DNA of 64,000 nt from Hydrogenophaga sp. IBVHS1 (GTDB lineage Bacteria > Pseudomonadota > Gammaproteobacteria > Burkholderiales > Burkholderiaceae_C): assembly GCF_002127265.1 (NCBI RefSeq), contig NZ_NFUU01000002.1, forward strand, positions 124,001 through 188,000, written 5' to 3'. The notes under the pieces were generated by a model. It was not told the origin of the DNA and made no database searches. It saw nothing but the letters and a program-made list of their open reading frames with translations. The position numbers and the translations under genes are program-made. Below are positions 27,089-35,861 of this stretch, one piece after another (positions within the stretch are counted from its first letter, which is position 1; each line of letters starts with the position of its first letter).

Positions 27089-27108
27089 TCTGCCTGCGCG
27101 CAGGCCCG

Positions 27109-27139
27109 AGCCGGCTGTTCAGCCGGCTTTCTTCTTTTT
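27109..27139 (+). terminator. Terminator after the acyl-CoA-binding protein gene
   Basis: The perfect stem AGCCGGCT-GTTC-AGCCGGCT is followed by a T-rich tract (TTCTTCTTTTT). It lies 20 bases after the ACBP stop codon. It overlaps the end of the convergent PHA-system gene, whose Lys-rich tail supplies the T tract on the plus strand. Confidence 0.85.
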
Positions 27140-27442
27140 CGCCGCCGGTTTCTTCTTCGCCAGCAGATCGTCCAGGTTCTTCACGATTTCGCTTTCGATT
27201 CGGTCCTTGAACGCGCCGAGCAGAAAGCCCAACCGGGCGTCGAGCTCGAAACGCTCGGCCGACACCTTGAGCGTGCCACTGACGCCCGAGCGGGTGAACT
27301 GCACCTCGTCGCAGTCGTCGCCCTCTTCGTAGGTGCAACTCATGTCGAACTCGTTTTCGGCCTGTTCGGCCCAACGCCAGGCCAGCTTGCGCGCGCCGCT
27401 CATGCCCAGCTGGTGATCGCGCTCGATGTGGATGTCTGCCAT
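27119..27442 (-). CDS. Polyhydroxyalkanoic acid system family protein
   Basis: A 107-residue soluble protein of the PHA_gran_rgn type. The pattern HIERDHQLGMSGARKLAWRWAEQAENEF near the N-terminus, followed by an alternating strand region (FTRSGVSGTLKVSAERFELD) and GFLLGAFKDRIESEI, is what I know from this small family found in PHA-producing bacteria. The C-terminus is a Lys/Ala tail (AKKKPAAKKKKAG). The biochemical role is not established; the family name is by association with PHA granules. The ATG at 27442 is the only sensible start. It lies downstream of the aminopeptidase gene, 19 bases away. Confidence 0.8.
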   Translation of the reverse strand: MADIHIERDHQLGMSGARKLAWRWAEQAENEFDMSCTYEEGDDCDEVQFTRSGVSGTLKVSAERFELDARLGFLLGAFKDRIESEIVKNLDDLLAKKKPAAKKKKAG

Positions 27443-27461
27443 GTTGTCTCGTCCTCTTGGT

Positions 27462-28553
27462 TCAGGGTCGCTCGGCCTCGCTGCTCGCCACGGCGGTGCC
27501 GGCCAGTCCGTGCAAAGTTCGTTGGCGTTCTTCCTTGGGCCGCTCGGCCAGCACACGCACCGCATCATAGAACCGCGCAAAGTCGCGGCCTTCGCGTTCG
27601 AACAGGGCCATGAAGCCCGGCACCAGTTCGTCGTAGGCGGCCTGAGCGGCAAAGCTGGCGTTGTTGGCGCGGGCCACGAAGCTGTCGTAACCCGCAAAGC
27701 CGTCCCATTGGCTGCGAAGGCGCGCATAGTCGCCGCGGAAATCGCTCATCACCGTCGCCTTGCGTTGCAGTTTGGTCGCGTTGTCGAGCGTGGCGTCGCG
27801 GTAGAGCGCCTGCAGACGCAGGCGCACCGTGCCGGTAAGGGCCCGGAAGGCGCGGCGGCGCTCGTCGAATCGGGTGTATTCGGCCTGCGCCTGTGGGCCC
27901 GCGCGGGTCTGCAGCCAGCGCGCGCCACCCAGCCGCTCGACCGCGGTGGCGAAGGATTCGTTGAACACCGTGTCGTTGCGCACATAGACCACCTGGTGGG
28001 CGAGTTCGTGGAACACGAGGCGTGCGAGCTCGCCTTCCGGGTAGCCGATGAAAGTGTTGAGCAGCGGGTCGCCACCTGCCCAGTTCATCCAGCCCAGCGT
28101 GGAGTACGCCGGTACCGGGTAGACGTTGACTTCCAGCGAAGCGTCCAGGCTGCGGGCGAAGTCTTGCGCGTCTTCTTCGCTGAAATAGCCGCGGTAGCCC
28201 ACGCAGCCGGCCACCGGGAAGCACCAGGTCTGCAACGTGAGCGAGAGTGCAGGCGCGGCCACCACGTTGTAGACCGCAGCGCGGCGCTGCAGATCGGCGT
28301 ACTGGTGGTAGCTGGCGTTGTCGGGCAGCGCCAGGTCGCTGACCGCGAAAGCCCGGATTCGCTGCGCCAGCGCGAGGCGTTCCTTCAGCGCGGCTGGTGT
28401 CTGCGCATCGCCCAACCAGTGGGCCACGGGTCGCGCGGCTTGCATCATGCGCAGGTGCCCGGTGACCGATTGCCAGTAGTAGCCCACACCCGTGGTGCTG
28501 GCGCAACCCGCTGCCAGCAGCGCCATGGTGAGCAACGCGAGGCGAGCGCGCAT
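27462..28553 (-). CDS. Lipoprotein aminopeptidase (zinc, HExxH)
   Basis: A 363-residue protein starting with a lipoprotein signal peptide; the lipobox is LLAAGC, with Cys at about residue 17. It carries the zinc motif HELAHQVVYVRNDTVFNESF, so HExxH with the Glu-containing extension, and the downstream FATAVERLG. This matches the bacterial aminopeptidase family of Pfam type Aminopep (formerly DUF2265). It should act at the outer or inner membrane surface in the periplasm. Its ATG overlaps the stop of the molybdopterin oxidoreductase (TGATG), so the two are cotranscribed, although no functional link is obvious. Confidence 0.85.
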   Translation of the reverse strand: MRARLALLTMALLAAGCASTTGVGYYWQSVTGHLRMMQAARPVAHWLGDAQTPAALKERLALAQRIRAFAVSDLALPDNASYHQYADLQRRAAVYNVVAAPALSLTLQTWCFPVAGCVGYRGYFSEEDAQDFARSLDASLEVNVYPVPAYSTLGWMNWAGGDPLLNTFIGYPEGELARLVFHELAHQVVYVRNDTVFNESFATAVERLGGARWLQTRAGPQAQAEYTRFDERRRAFRALTGTVRLRLQALYRDATLDNATKLQRKATVMSDFRGDYARLRSQWDGFAGYDSFVARANNASFAAQAAYDELVPGFMALFEREGRDFARFYDAVRVLAERPKEERQRTLHGLAGTAVASSEAERP

Positions 28554-30607
28554 CAGGCGGCCGCCACCTCGACCAGGCAGTCATAGAACACCGGCCCACG
28601 GCCCATGTCGGTGAGCTTCTGGCTGGTGAGCTGATTCACGTTGGTGCCGTCAAAGCCCAGCTTGCGCCACCAGATGCCCAAACCATTGACCACACCGGGC
28701 CGGGCCCGGCGCGACACGCTGGCCTTGCAACGGTACTCACCACGGTCGTTGAACACCCGCACCATCTGCCCGCTCAGAATGCCGCGCGGTGCGGCGTCAT
28801 CGGCGTGGATTTCCAGCAAGGGCTCGCCCTCGATGTCGCGCAGGCTTTGCACATTGACGAAGCTGGAGTTGAGGAAATTCCGCGCTGGCGGCGAAATCAT
28901 GGCCAGCGGGAAGTGCGCGGAGCTGCCGGGGGTCTCGAAGTTGGGCAGGTGGTCGGGCAGGCCGTCCTGACCCTGCGCGACCAGCCGGGCGCTGTGGAAT
29001 TCACACCGGCCCGAGGGCGTGGGAAAACCGCCCTGCGCGAACGGCGCCTCGGGGACCGACAGGGTTGCAAATCCCTGGTCCAGCAGCTGCTGGAAATCCA
29101 CCGCCTTGCCAAAAGCAGCGCGGCACAGTGTGAGGTCGTCGTCGGCGAAACAGGGATCGTTGAACCCCATGCGCGCGGCCAGCGCCCGAAAGATGTCGGT
29201 GTTGGTGCGGGCCTGGCCCACCGGGGCAATCGCGGGCCGATTGAGCAGCACGTCGGTGTGGCCGTAGCTGGTGTGAATGTCCCAGTGCTCGAGCTGCGTG
29301 GTCGCCGGCAGGATGTAGTCGGCGTGGTCGGCGGTGTCGGTCTGGAAGTGTTCGAGCACCACGGTGAACAGGTCCTCGCGCAAAAAACCCTGCACCACCT
29401 TGCCCGACTCGGGCGCCACTGCCACGGGGTTGCTGTTGTAGACGATCAAGGCCTCGATCTTCGGGCCGAATTCGGGCGAGGACTCCCGCAGCAAGTCGTC
29501 ACCCACCGTGATCATGTTGAGGGTGCGGGGGCGGTGCTCGCCCAGCAGGTCGGGGCGCTGCAGCGCCGCGCGGTCCACCGGGAAATGCCCCGAAGCCGAC
29601 AGCAGCAAGCCTCCCGCGGGATGTCGCCAGGCGCCAACCAGCGCCGGCAGGCAGGCGATGGCCCGCACCGCGTTGCCGCCGCCTCGCACGCGCTGCATGC
29701 CGTAGTTCAGGCGGATGGCGGCCGGCTGGGTGGTGCCGTAGTCGCGCGCCAGGTCCACGATCTGCTGCACCGGCACGCCACAGATTTCGGCTGCGCGCTC
29801 GGGCGGCCACTGCAGCGCTCGCTCGCGCAGGCCTTCCCAGCCCAGCGTGTAGCGCTCAATGTAGTCGGGGTCGAGCCAGTCGTGCGTGATGAGCTGGTGC
29901 ATCAGCGCGAGTGCGAGCGCCGCGTCAGTACCGGGGCGCAGCGCGATGTGTTCGTGGCACTTGTCGGCGGTTTCGGTGCGTCGCGGATCGATGCACACCA
30001 GCCGCGCGCCGTCGCGCTTGGCCTGTTGCGCCAGGCGCCAGAAGTGCAGGTTGCTGCCGATGGAATTGCTGCCCCAGATCAGGATGAGTTTCGATTGTGC
30101 GAAATGCTCCACCTTCATGCCCAGCTTGCCGCCCAGCGTCTGCAGCAGAGCCTCGCCCCCGGCCGAAGAGCAGATGGTGCGGTCGAGGAACGAGGCCCCG
30201 AGCCGGTGGAAGAACCGACCCGCCATGGCCTCGCCCTGCACCTGCCCCATGGTGCCGGCGTAGCTGTAGGGCACGATGGCCTGCGGCTCGCGCGCCGCGA
30301 TGGAGGTGAGTCGAGCGGCAATGTCGTCCAGCGCCGTGTCCCAGTCCACCGGCTCGAAACGACCACTGCCTTTGGGGCCGCTGCGCCGCAGCGGTTGCAC
30401 CAGGCGCTCGGGGTGGTAGGTGCGCTCGGTGTAGCGCGAAACCTTGGTGCACAGAGCGCCATCGGTGTGCCGGTGATCGGGGTTGCCTTGCACGCGAACC
30501 GCCACGCCGTCTTCCACCGTGGTGATGAAAGCGCAGGTGTCGGGGCAGTCGTGCGGACAGGCGCCACGCACCTGGAGAGCGGCTTCGATCGCGGTCGCGG
30601 AGTTCAT
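28553..30607 (-). CDS. Molybdopterin-dependent oxidoreductase with [4Fe-4S] site
   Basis: A 684-residue cytoplasmic protein of the DMSO reductase superfamily. The N-terminal cluster site is CPHDCPDTC with a further Cys in GALCTKV. The bis-MGD binding blocks follow: WGSNSIGSNLHFW, CIDPRRTETADKC and YNSNPVAVAPES. The C-terminal beta-barrel domain contains DRGEYRCKASVSRRARPGVV. There is no Tat signal. The member that binds molybdopterin without a known partner subunit is often annotated as formate dehydrogenase-like, but the substrate is unknown, and no electron-transfer subunit is encoded next to it. The ATG at 30607 is chosen because homology starts there; the open frame continues to 31039 without family character. 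Confidence 0.88.
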   Translation of the reverse strand: MNSATAIEAALQVRGACPHDCPDTCAFITTVEDGVAVRVQGNPDHRHTDGALCTKVSRYTERTYHPERLVQPLRRSGPKGSGRFEPVDWDTALDDIAARLTSIAAREPQAIVPYSYAGTMGQVQGEAMAGRFFHRLGASFLDRTICSSAGGEALLQTLGGKLGMKVEHFAQSKLILIWGSNSIGSNLHFWRLAQQAKRDGARLVCIDPRRTETADKCHEHIALRPGTDAALALALMHQLITHDWLDPDYIERYTLGWEGLRERALQWPPERAAEICGVPVQQIVDLARDYGTTQPAAIRLNYGMQRVRGGGNAVRAIACLPALVGAWRHPAGGLLLSASGHFPVDRAALQRPDLLGEHRPRTLNMITVGDDLLRESSPEFGPKIEALIVYNSNPVAVAPESGKVVQGFLREDLFTVVLEHFQTDTADHADYILPATTQLEHWDIHTSYGHTDVLLNRPAIAPVGQARTNTDIFRALAARMGFNDPCFADDDLTLCRAAFGKAVDFQQLLDQGFATLSVPEAPFAQGGFPTPSGRCEFHSARLVAQGQDGLPDHLPNFETPGSSAHFPLAMISPPARNFLNSSFVNVQSLRDIEGEPLLEIHADDAAPRGILSGQMVRVFNDRGEYRCKASVSRRARPGVVNGLGIWWRKLGFDGTNVNQLTSQKLTDMGRGPVFYDCLVEVAAA

Positions 30608-30803
30608 GGTGTCAAGGTCTGATGTGGGGTGTGAAGGAGATGATACGGACACCTGAAAACGGACCCAGGCGACGGACGGATTCTTTGCGGGGATGAGCGT
30701 CGGGACCTGCGCGATTTGTGAGCAGAAATACCTTTGCCGATAGGAGGGAAATCGCATACGCTGCCCATCAGCCCAAGACAACACCACACGGAGTGACCCA
30801 ACG

Positions 30804-31955
30804 ATGCGACGCAGAGACCTACTCGGATACGCGGGCCAGATTGCCGGCCTGCACGCATTGGCCAGCGTGGCGACATCTGCCCACGCGCAATCGGCCGGCG
30901 TGAGCGACAACCGCATTCTGCTGGGGCAATCTGCTCCCTTCAGCGGCGCAGCCGAACAACTGGGCCTGCAATTCCATCTGGGCGCGCAGCTGTACTTCGA
31001 GGCGCTGAACCAGCGAGGTGGTGTCAACGGCCGGCGCATCGAGTTGCGGCGGCTGGACGATGGCTACGAACCCGAGCGCTGCGCGGCCAACACGAAACAG
31101 CTGATCGGCGAGGGCGTGTTCGCGCTCTTCGGGTACATCGGCACGCCCACCAGCGTGGTCGCCCTGCCGCTGGCCACCGAAGCCAAGGTGCCGTTCTTCG
31201 CCCCCTTCACGGGCGCCGAGGTGCTGCGCGACCCCTTCAACCGCTATGCCATTCATGTGCGCGCGTCCTACTACGACGAGACCGCCGCCATCGTGCGACA
31301 GACCACCTCCACCGGCATCAAGAAAATCGCCGTGTTCTACCAGAACGATGCGTATGGCAAGGCCGGTCTGGAGGGGGTGAGCCGTGCGCTCAAGGCCTTG
31401 AGCCTGGAGCCAGCGGCGCTGGGGACCGTGGAGCGCAACACCGTGGACGTGGCCAAGGCGGTCAACGACATCATGGCCCAGCGCCCCGAGGCCATCGTGC
31501 AGATCAGCGCTTACAAATCCTGTGCGGCCTTCATCCGCGAGGCGCGCAAGCGCGGCTTCGTCGGCAACTTCTACAACGTGTCCTTCGTCGGCACACAGGC
31601 CCTGCTTGACGAACTCGGTCCCGACGCCAGGGGCGTGGTGGTCAGCCAGGTGATGCCTTTCCCCTACACGCCGGTCACCGGCATCTCGGGCGAGTACCTC
31701 GCCGCGGTCCGGGCCAAGCAGGGGCGTGCCGCCAACTATTCGGGCATGGAAGGTTTCGTGGCGGCGAAGGTGTTCACCGAGGCGGTCGGCCGCGCGGGGC
31801 GCAGCCTCACTCGAGATGCCTTCATCTCGGCCATCCAGAGCATGCGCAACATGGACCTGGGCGGTTTCCCGGTGGACTTTGGTCCCAACAAACACACCGG
31901 CTCGAAGTTCGTCGAGCTCACCCTGCTGACCGAGGACGGCCGCATCCGTCGCTGA
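30804..31955 (+). CDS. ABC transporter substrate-binding protein, branched-chain amino acid type
   Basis: A 383-residue periplasmic binding protein of the LivJ/type I fold. The N-terminus MRRRDLLGYAG suggests Tat export with cleavage near AHAQ. The two-lobed fold is recognisable from ILLGQSAPFSGAAEQLG, the FALFGYIGTPTSVVALPLA hinge and KIAVFYQNDAYGKAGL. No permease or ATPase gene is adjacent, so this is an orphan receptor that either uses a distant transporter or serves as a sensor. It is divergent from the molybdopterin oxidoreductase gene. The ligand cannot be read. Confidence 0.9.
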   Translation: MRRRDLLGYAGQIAGLHALASVATSAHAQSAGVSDNRILLGQSAPFSGAAEQLGLQFHLGAQLYFEALNQRGGVNGRRIELRRLDDGYEPERCAANTKQLIGEGVFALFGYIGTPTSVVALPLATEAKVPFFAPFTGAEVLRDPFNRYAIHVRASYYDETAAIVRQTTSTGIKKIAVFYQNDAYGKAGLEGVSRALKALSLEPAALGTVERNTVDVAKAVNDIMAQRPEAIVQISAYKSCAAFIREARKRGFVGNFYNVSFVGTQALLDELGPDARGVVVSQVMPFPYTPVTGISGEYLAAVRAKQGRAANYSGMEGFVAAKVFTEAVGRAGRSLTRDAFISAIQSMRNMDLGGFPVDFGPNKHTGSKFVELTLLTEDGRIRR

Positions 31956-32088
31956 ATCCCCTCGGGCGTGTCGGGTAAAGCCCCTGCCCGCCCCTGGTTG
32001 TCGCCCGTGAGGCCGTTGCGCCAGCGGGTCTTCGCTACCATGGACCCTTTGAAATTGCTGTGCCCGGCCAGGGCGCTCAGAGGTGCCC

Positions 32089-33306
32089 ATGAAACTGATC
32101 GACTCCATCCTCACCCAGGCCGCGGGCATTGCCGCCGTGCGCCGCGACATCCACGCCCACCCCGAGCTGTGCTTTCAGGAAGTGCGCACCGCCGATGTGG
32201 TGGCGCAAAAACTCACCGACTGGGGCATTCCCGTGCACCGTGGCATGGGCACCACCGGTGTGGTGGGCATCGTGCACGGCCGCGATGGGGGCGCCTGTGG
32301 CCGCGCGATCGGGCTGCGTGCCGACATGGATGCGCTGCCCATGCAGGAGTACAACACCTTCGACCATGCCAGCAAGCACGCCGGCAAGATGCACGCCTGC
32401 GGGCACGATGGGCACACCGCCATGCTGCTCGCGGCGGGCCAGCACTTCGCGAAGCACCGCAACTTCGACGGCACGGTTTACCTCATCTTCCAGCCGGCTG
32501 AAGAAGGTGGCGGTGGCGCGCGCGAAATGATCAAGGACGGCCTGTTCGAGAAATTCCCTGTGGAAGCCGCCTTCGGTATGCACAACTGGCCCGGCATGGC
32601 GGTGGGTACGTTTGCCGCCAGCGCGGGCCCGGTGATGGCGTCGAGCAACGAATTCCACATCACCATTCGCGGCAAGGGTTCGCACGCCGCGCTGCCGCAC
32701 AACGGGATCGATCCCGTGCCGGTGGCCTGCCAGATGGTGATGGCCTTCCAGACCATCATCTCGCGCAACAAGAAGCCGGTGGATGCGGGCGTGGTGTCGG
32801 TCACGATGATTCACACCGGTGAAGCCACCAACGTGGTGCCCGACAGTTGCGAAATCCAGGGCACGGTGCGCACGTTCACCTACGAGGTGCTCGACCTGAT
32901 CGAACGCCGCATGCAGGAGATCGCCGAACACACCTGCGCCGCCTTCGGCGCCACGGTCGAATTCAAGTTCAAGCGCAACTACCCACCCACCATCAACCAC
33001 GCCGCTGAAACCGCGTTTGCGCGCGAGGTGATGGCCGAGATTGTGGGCGCCGATCGCGTGGTGGAGCAGGAACCCACCATGGGCGCCGAGGACTTCGCCT
33101 ACATGCTGCAAGCACGGCCCGGTTGCTACGCCTTCATCGCCAACGGCGACGGCGCCCACCGCGAAATGGGCCACGGCGACGGCCCCTGCATGCTGCACAA
33201 CCCCAGCTACGACTTCAACGACGACCTGATCCCGCTGGGTGCCACCTACTGGGTGCGGCTGGCCGAGAAATGGCTCGGCCAGCCGCGCACCGGGGGCGCG
33301 GCATGA
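32089..33306 (+). CDS. M20 family amidohydrolase (hippurate hydrolase-like)
   Basis: A dinuclear metal amidohydrolase of 405 residues. The family blocks are RRDIHAHPELCFQE, RADMDALPMQE with the metal-ligand Asp, HACGHDGHTAMLL, QPAEEGGGGAREMI and the C-terminal EPTMGAEDFAYML. Such enzymes cleave N-acyl amino acids, hippurate or indole-acetyl conjugates; the substrate cannot be assigned. The ATG at 32089 has AGAGG six bases upstream, better placed than for the GTG at 32083. The stop overlaps the next gene by ATGA, which suggests that the M20 and DUF2817 enzymes work on related peptides or conjugates. Confidence 0.92.
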   Translation: MKLIDSILTQAAGIAAVRRDIHAHPELCFQEVRTADVVAQKLTDWGIPVHRGMGTTGVVGIVHGRDGGACGRAIGLRADMDALPMQEYNTFDHASKHAGKMHACGHDGHTAMLLAAGQHFAKHRNFDGTVYLIFQPAEEGGGGAREMIKDGLFEKFPVEAAFGMHNWPGMAVGTFAASAGPVMASSNEFHITIRGKGSHAALPHNGIDPVPVACQMVMAFQTIISRNKKPVDAGVVSVTMIHTGEATNVVPDSCEIQGTVRTFTYEVLDLIERRMQEIAEHTCAAFGATVEFKFKRNYPPTINHAAETAFAREVMAEIVGADRVVEQEPTMGAEDFAYMLQARPGCYAFIANGDGAHREMGHGDGPCMLHNPSYDFNDDLIPLGATYWVRLAEKWLGQPRTGGAA

Positions 33307-34433
33307 TCTCGCCACAGGCTGCTTTTTCTTCTTCCTACGCCAGCGCCCGGATCAAGTTTCTCGAAGGCGCCGCTGCGGCCGGCATGGCCATTTCCAGTCA
33401 CAACCACCCGCTGCCCGGGCGCGATGGCGAGACCCTGGCGATGGACGTTGCGCTCGACGGATCGCCCGATGCCGAGCGCCTGCTCGTCGTCAGCAGCGCC
33501 TGTCACGGGGTCGAGGGTTACTGCGGCTCTGGCGTGCAGGTGTTTGCCGCGCACGACGCGGATTGGCGCGAGCACGCTCGCAGCGCGGGCGTGGCCGTGC
33601 TCTACATCCATGCGCTCAACCCGCACGGCTTTTCGTGGGTGCGCCGCGTCACGAACGAAAACGTGGACCTGAACCGCAACTTTCAGGACTTCAGCCAGCC
33701 GCTGCCTGGCAACCCCGCCTACGCCGAAATCCACCACCTGTTGCTGCCCGACCAGTGGCCGCCCGGTGCGGAGAACCAGGCCGCCATTGATGCCTACATC
33801 CAGACGCATGGCCTGCAGCGCTACCAGGCGGCGGTGTCGCAAGGCCAGCACTCGCACGCCGATGGCCTGTTCTTCGGCGGCACGGCGCCCACCTGGAGCA
33901 ACCAGACCCTGCGCAAGGTGCTGCGTCAGCACGGGCAGGCGGCGCGCCAGCTGGCCTGGATCGACCTGCACACAGGTCTGGGTGCAAGCGGCGTGGGCGA
34001 ACGCATCTGCGCCTGTCGCGACGACAAGGTGGCGCTGGCACGGGCTCGCGCCTGGTGGGGTGGCGGCGGCAAGACACCCGTCACCTCCATCTACGACGGC
34101 TCGTCGACATCGGCCCTGTTGACCGGCCTCATGTGGAGCGCGGCTTACGAAGAATGCCCGCAGGCCGAATACACCGGCATCGCCATGGAATACGGCACCG
34201 TGCCGATCACCGAAGTGATTGATGCCTTGCGCGCCGACCATTGGCTGCACCTGCATCCTGAGGCGCCGTCCGAATTGCGCACCGCCATCAAGCAGCGCAT
34301 TCTGGCGGCGTTCTACACCGACACCGACGAATGGAAGGCGCAGATCGTGACGCAGGCGCGCCAGTCGATGTTCCAGGCCATCGACGGCCTGGCCGCTCAG
34401 CCCTCCAGCGCGACCCGGGCCGAGGCCACGTAG
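33303..34433 (+). CDS. DUF2817 family M14-like metallopeptidase
   Basis: A 376-residue protein with the DUF2817 pattern, a carboxypeptidase-like zinc fold. The HGVEGYCGSGVQ block would hold zinc ligands, followed by IHALNPHGFSWVRRVTNENVDLNRNF and the IDLHTGLGASG block with the third His. Near the end AMEYGTVP includes the putative catalytic Glu. The start ATG overlaps the stop of the M20 gene, and the open frame upstream to 33123 lies inside that gene. The 3' end overlaps the convergent TPR-like gene by 37 bases. The substrate is unknown. Confidence 0.85.
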   Translation: MISPQAAFSSSYASARIKFLEGAAAAGMAISSHNHPLPGRDGETLAMDVALDGSPDAERLLVVSSACHGVEGYCGSGVQVFAAHDADWREHARSAGVAVLYIHALNPHGFSWVRRVTNENVDLNRNFQDFSQPLPGNPAYAEIHHLLLPDQWPPGAENQAAIDAYIQTHGLQRYQAAVSQGQHSHADGLFFGGTAPTWSNQTLRKVLRQHGQAARQLAWIDLHTGLGASGVGERICACRDDKVALARARAWWGGGGKTPVTSIYDGSSTSALLTGLMWSAAYEECPQAEYTGIAMEYGTVPITEVIDALRADHWLHLHPEAPSELRTAIKQRILAAFYTDTDEWKAQIVTQARQSMFQAIDGLAAQPSSATRAEAT

Positions 34434-35173
34434 AGCCGTTCCATCGCGTCCAGCGGCTCCATCGCCGCGGCGCGGTCCAGCAGAGCCGTGGCTTCTGCCA
34501 GGCGCTTCTCGCCCTCCAGCATCACCAGGCCATTGGCGTACTCGGTCAGCGTCACGGCCGAGTCCGGGTTCAGGGACATGGCCGTTTCGTACAGGGCGAG
34601 CCCGGTCGTCTTGTTCGCGCCGTAGGTCATGCCGCCGACCATGTGGCCCACCTTGTCGATCACTTCGGCGTGGAAGGAGGCCAGTGCCAGATGAGCGTCG
34701 GCGTGTTGCGGGCATCGCTGTATGGTGGTTTCCAGCGCGGTCTTGATGCGCACGCCGAGCCCCTGCGTGAGCGCCTTGGCCACGCTGATGCCCTGGCTGT
34801 AGCGGCCCAGTGCGTAGGCCTGCCAGAACCACGCGCCAGGGTTGTCCGGCTGGTGGTGTTGCAGCTTCTCGGCGCGTGCAGCGGTTTCCAGCAGCAGGTC
34901 ATGGCGTGCGGCCTCGCGGCGCTCGACGTAGTTGGCGTGAATGGCGGTGGCCTTGTTCGCCACGTTCTGGCCTGCATCGCCCAGCGCGAGGCCCGCTTCA
35001 GCGGCGCGCTGGAACTCGCCGTTGTGGAACAGCACCCAGGCCTGTTGCAGCGCGGGGTCCTCGGGCCAGGGCTCGGCGTCACCCTTGTGCAGCCGGCCCC
35101 ACAGCGCCTGGAGGCGCGCGGTATCAAACGGTTTGTTGCCCAGGGAAGCGTAGGCGGTCCACTCGGTCATCAT
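34397..35173 (-). CDS. TPR-like helical protein of unknown function
   Basis: A 258-residue soluble, helix-rich protein. TPR-like units are visible as GEFQRAAEAGLALGD, NPGAWFWQAYALGRYS and AVTLTEYANGLVMLEGEKRLAEATALLDRAAAMEP spread over the length, with conserved small residues at TPR positions. There is no signal peptide, membrane segment or catalytic motif. It is the last gene of a unit with the patatin and TetR genes: the gap to the TetR stop is 19 bases. I do not recognise a named family. Confidence 0.7.
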   Translation of the reverse strand: MMTEWTAYASLGNKPFDTARLQALWGRLHKGDAEPWPEDPALQQAWVLFHNGEFQRAAEAGLALGDAGQNVANKATAIHANYVERREAARHDLLLETAARAEKLQHHQPDNPGAWFWQAYALGRYSQGISVAKALTQGLGVRIKTALETTIQRCPQHADAHLALASFHAEVIDKVGHMVGGMTYGANKTTGLALYETAMSLNPDSAVTLTEYANGLVMLEGEKRLAEATALLDRAAAMEPLDAMERLYVASARVALEG

Positions 35174-35192
35174 GTCTCCTCATGGTTCCGGC

Positions 35193-35852
35193 TCAGGGTG
35201 GGGAGCCATAGGCTCCGGTGATTTTCTGCAGGTGCTGTCGCTGCGCCGCTTCCAGGTAGGGCGTGAGCAGGTTCAGCACATGCCACGCGCCACGCATCAG
35301 GGCTTGCTGCGCGTTTTCGGGTTCGAGCGCATGGCGCGGGTCCCGTACGTACTCGAAGCTCAGCCAGTAGGTGAGCACCACCACCATGCTGGTGGCTGTG
35401 GGCTCCACTTCGCGGCTGTCGATGTTCACCGCGCCATGGCGGCTCATGCCGTCGAGTACATGGCGGATCGCACGCGTCTTGTTCTTCAGCACCGCCTGGA
35501 AGCGTGTCTCCAGCAGTCGGTTCTTCGACAGCAGGTCGTTCAGATCGCGGTACAGAAAGCGGTATTGCCAGATCAGCTCGAACAGCGAATGCAGGAAGAA
35601 CCACGCGTCCTCGACGTTGCGCACCCCCTCGCTCGCGCCCAGCAGTTCGCCCAGCGCGCGCTCGTAGCGTTCAAAGAGCGAGTTGATCAACTCGTCCTTG
35701 GCCGGGTAGTGGTAGTACAGGTTGCCGGGACTGATGCCGAGCTCGGCCGAGATCAACGTGGTCGACACATTGGGTTCGCCGAAGCGGTTGAACAGCTCCA
35801 GCGTCACCTCGAGGATGCGCTCTGCAGTGCGACGAGGGGCTTTCTTGGCCAT
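35193..35852 (-). CDS. TetR/AcrR family regulator
   Basis: A 219-residue repressor-type protein. The N-terminal helix-turn-helix reads AERILEVTLELFNRFG, then ISAELGISPGNLYYHYPAKDEL, typical of TetR. The C-terminal ligand domain is rich in aromatic residues (FELIWQYRFLYRDLNDLL). It is encoded 9 bases after the patatin gene, and the TPR-like gene follows, so it is probably part of the operon it controls. A 9-3-9 inverted repeat upstream of the patatin gene is a candidate operator. Ligands of such regulators near lipases and PHA genes are often acyl-CoAs, but this is inference. Confidence 0.88.
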   Translation of the reverse strand: MAKKAPRRTAERILEVTLELFNRFGEPNVSTTLISAELGISPGNLYYHYPAKDELINSLFERYERALGELLGASEGVRNVEDAWFFLHSLFELIWQYRFLYRDLNDLLSKNRLLETRFQAVLKNKTRAIRHVLDGMSRHGAVNIDSREVEPTATSMVVVLTYWLSFEYVRDPRHALEPENAQQALMRGAWHVLNLLTPYLEAAQRQHLQKITGAYGSPP

Positions 35853-35861
35853 TCGCTGTGC

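Noticed and set aside
30608..31039. N-terminal extension of the molybdopterin oxidoreductase
   Set aside because: It lacks any Tat signal or domain, and the cluster motif begins a few residues after the ATG at 30607.
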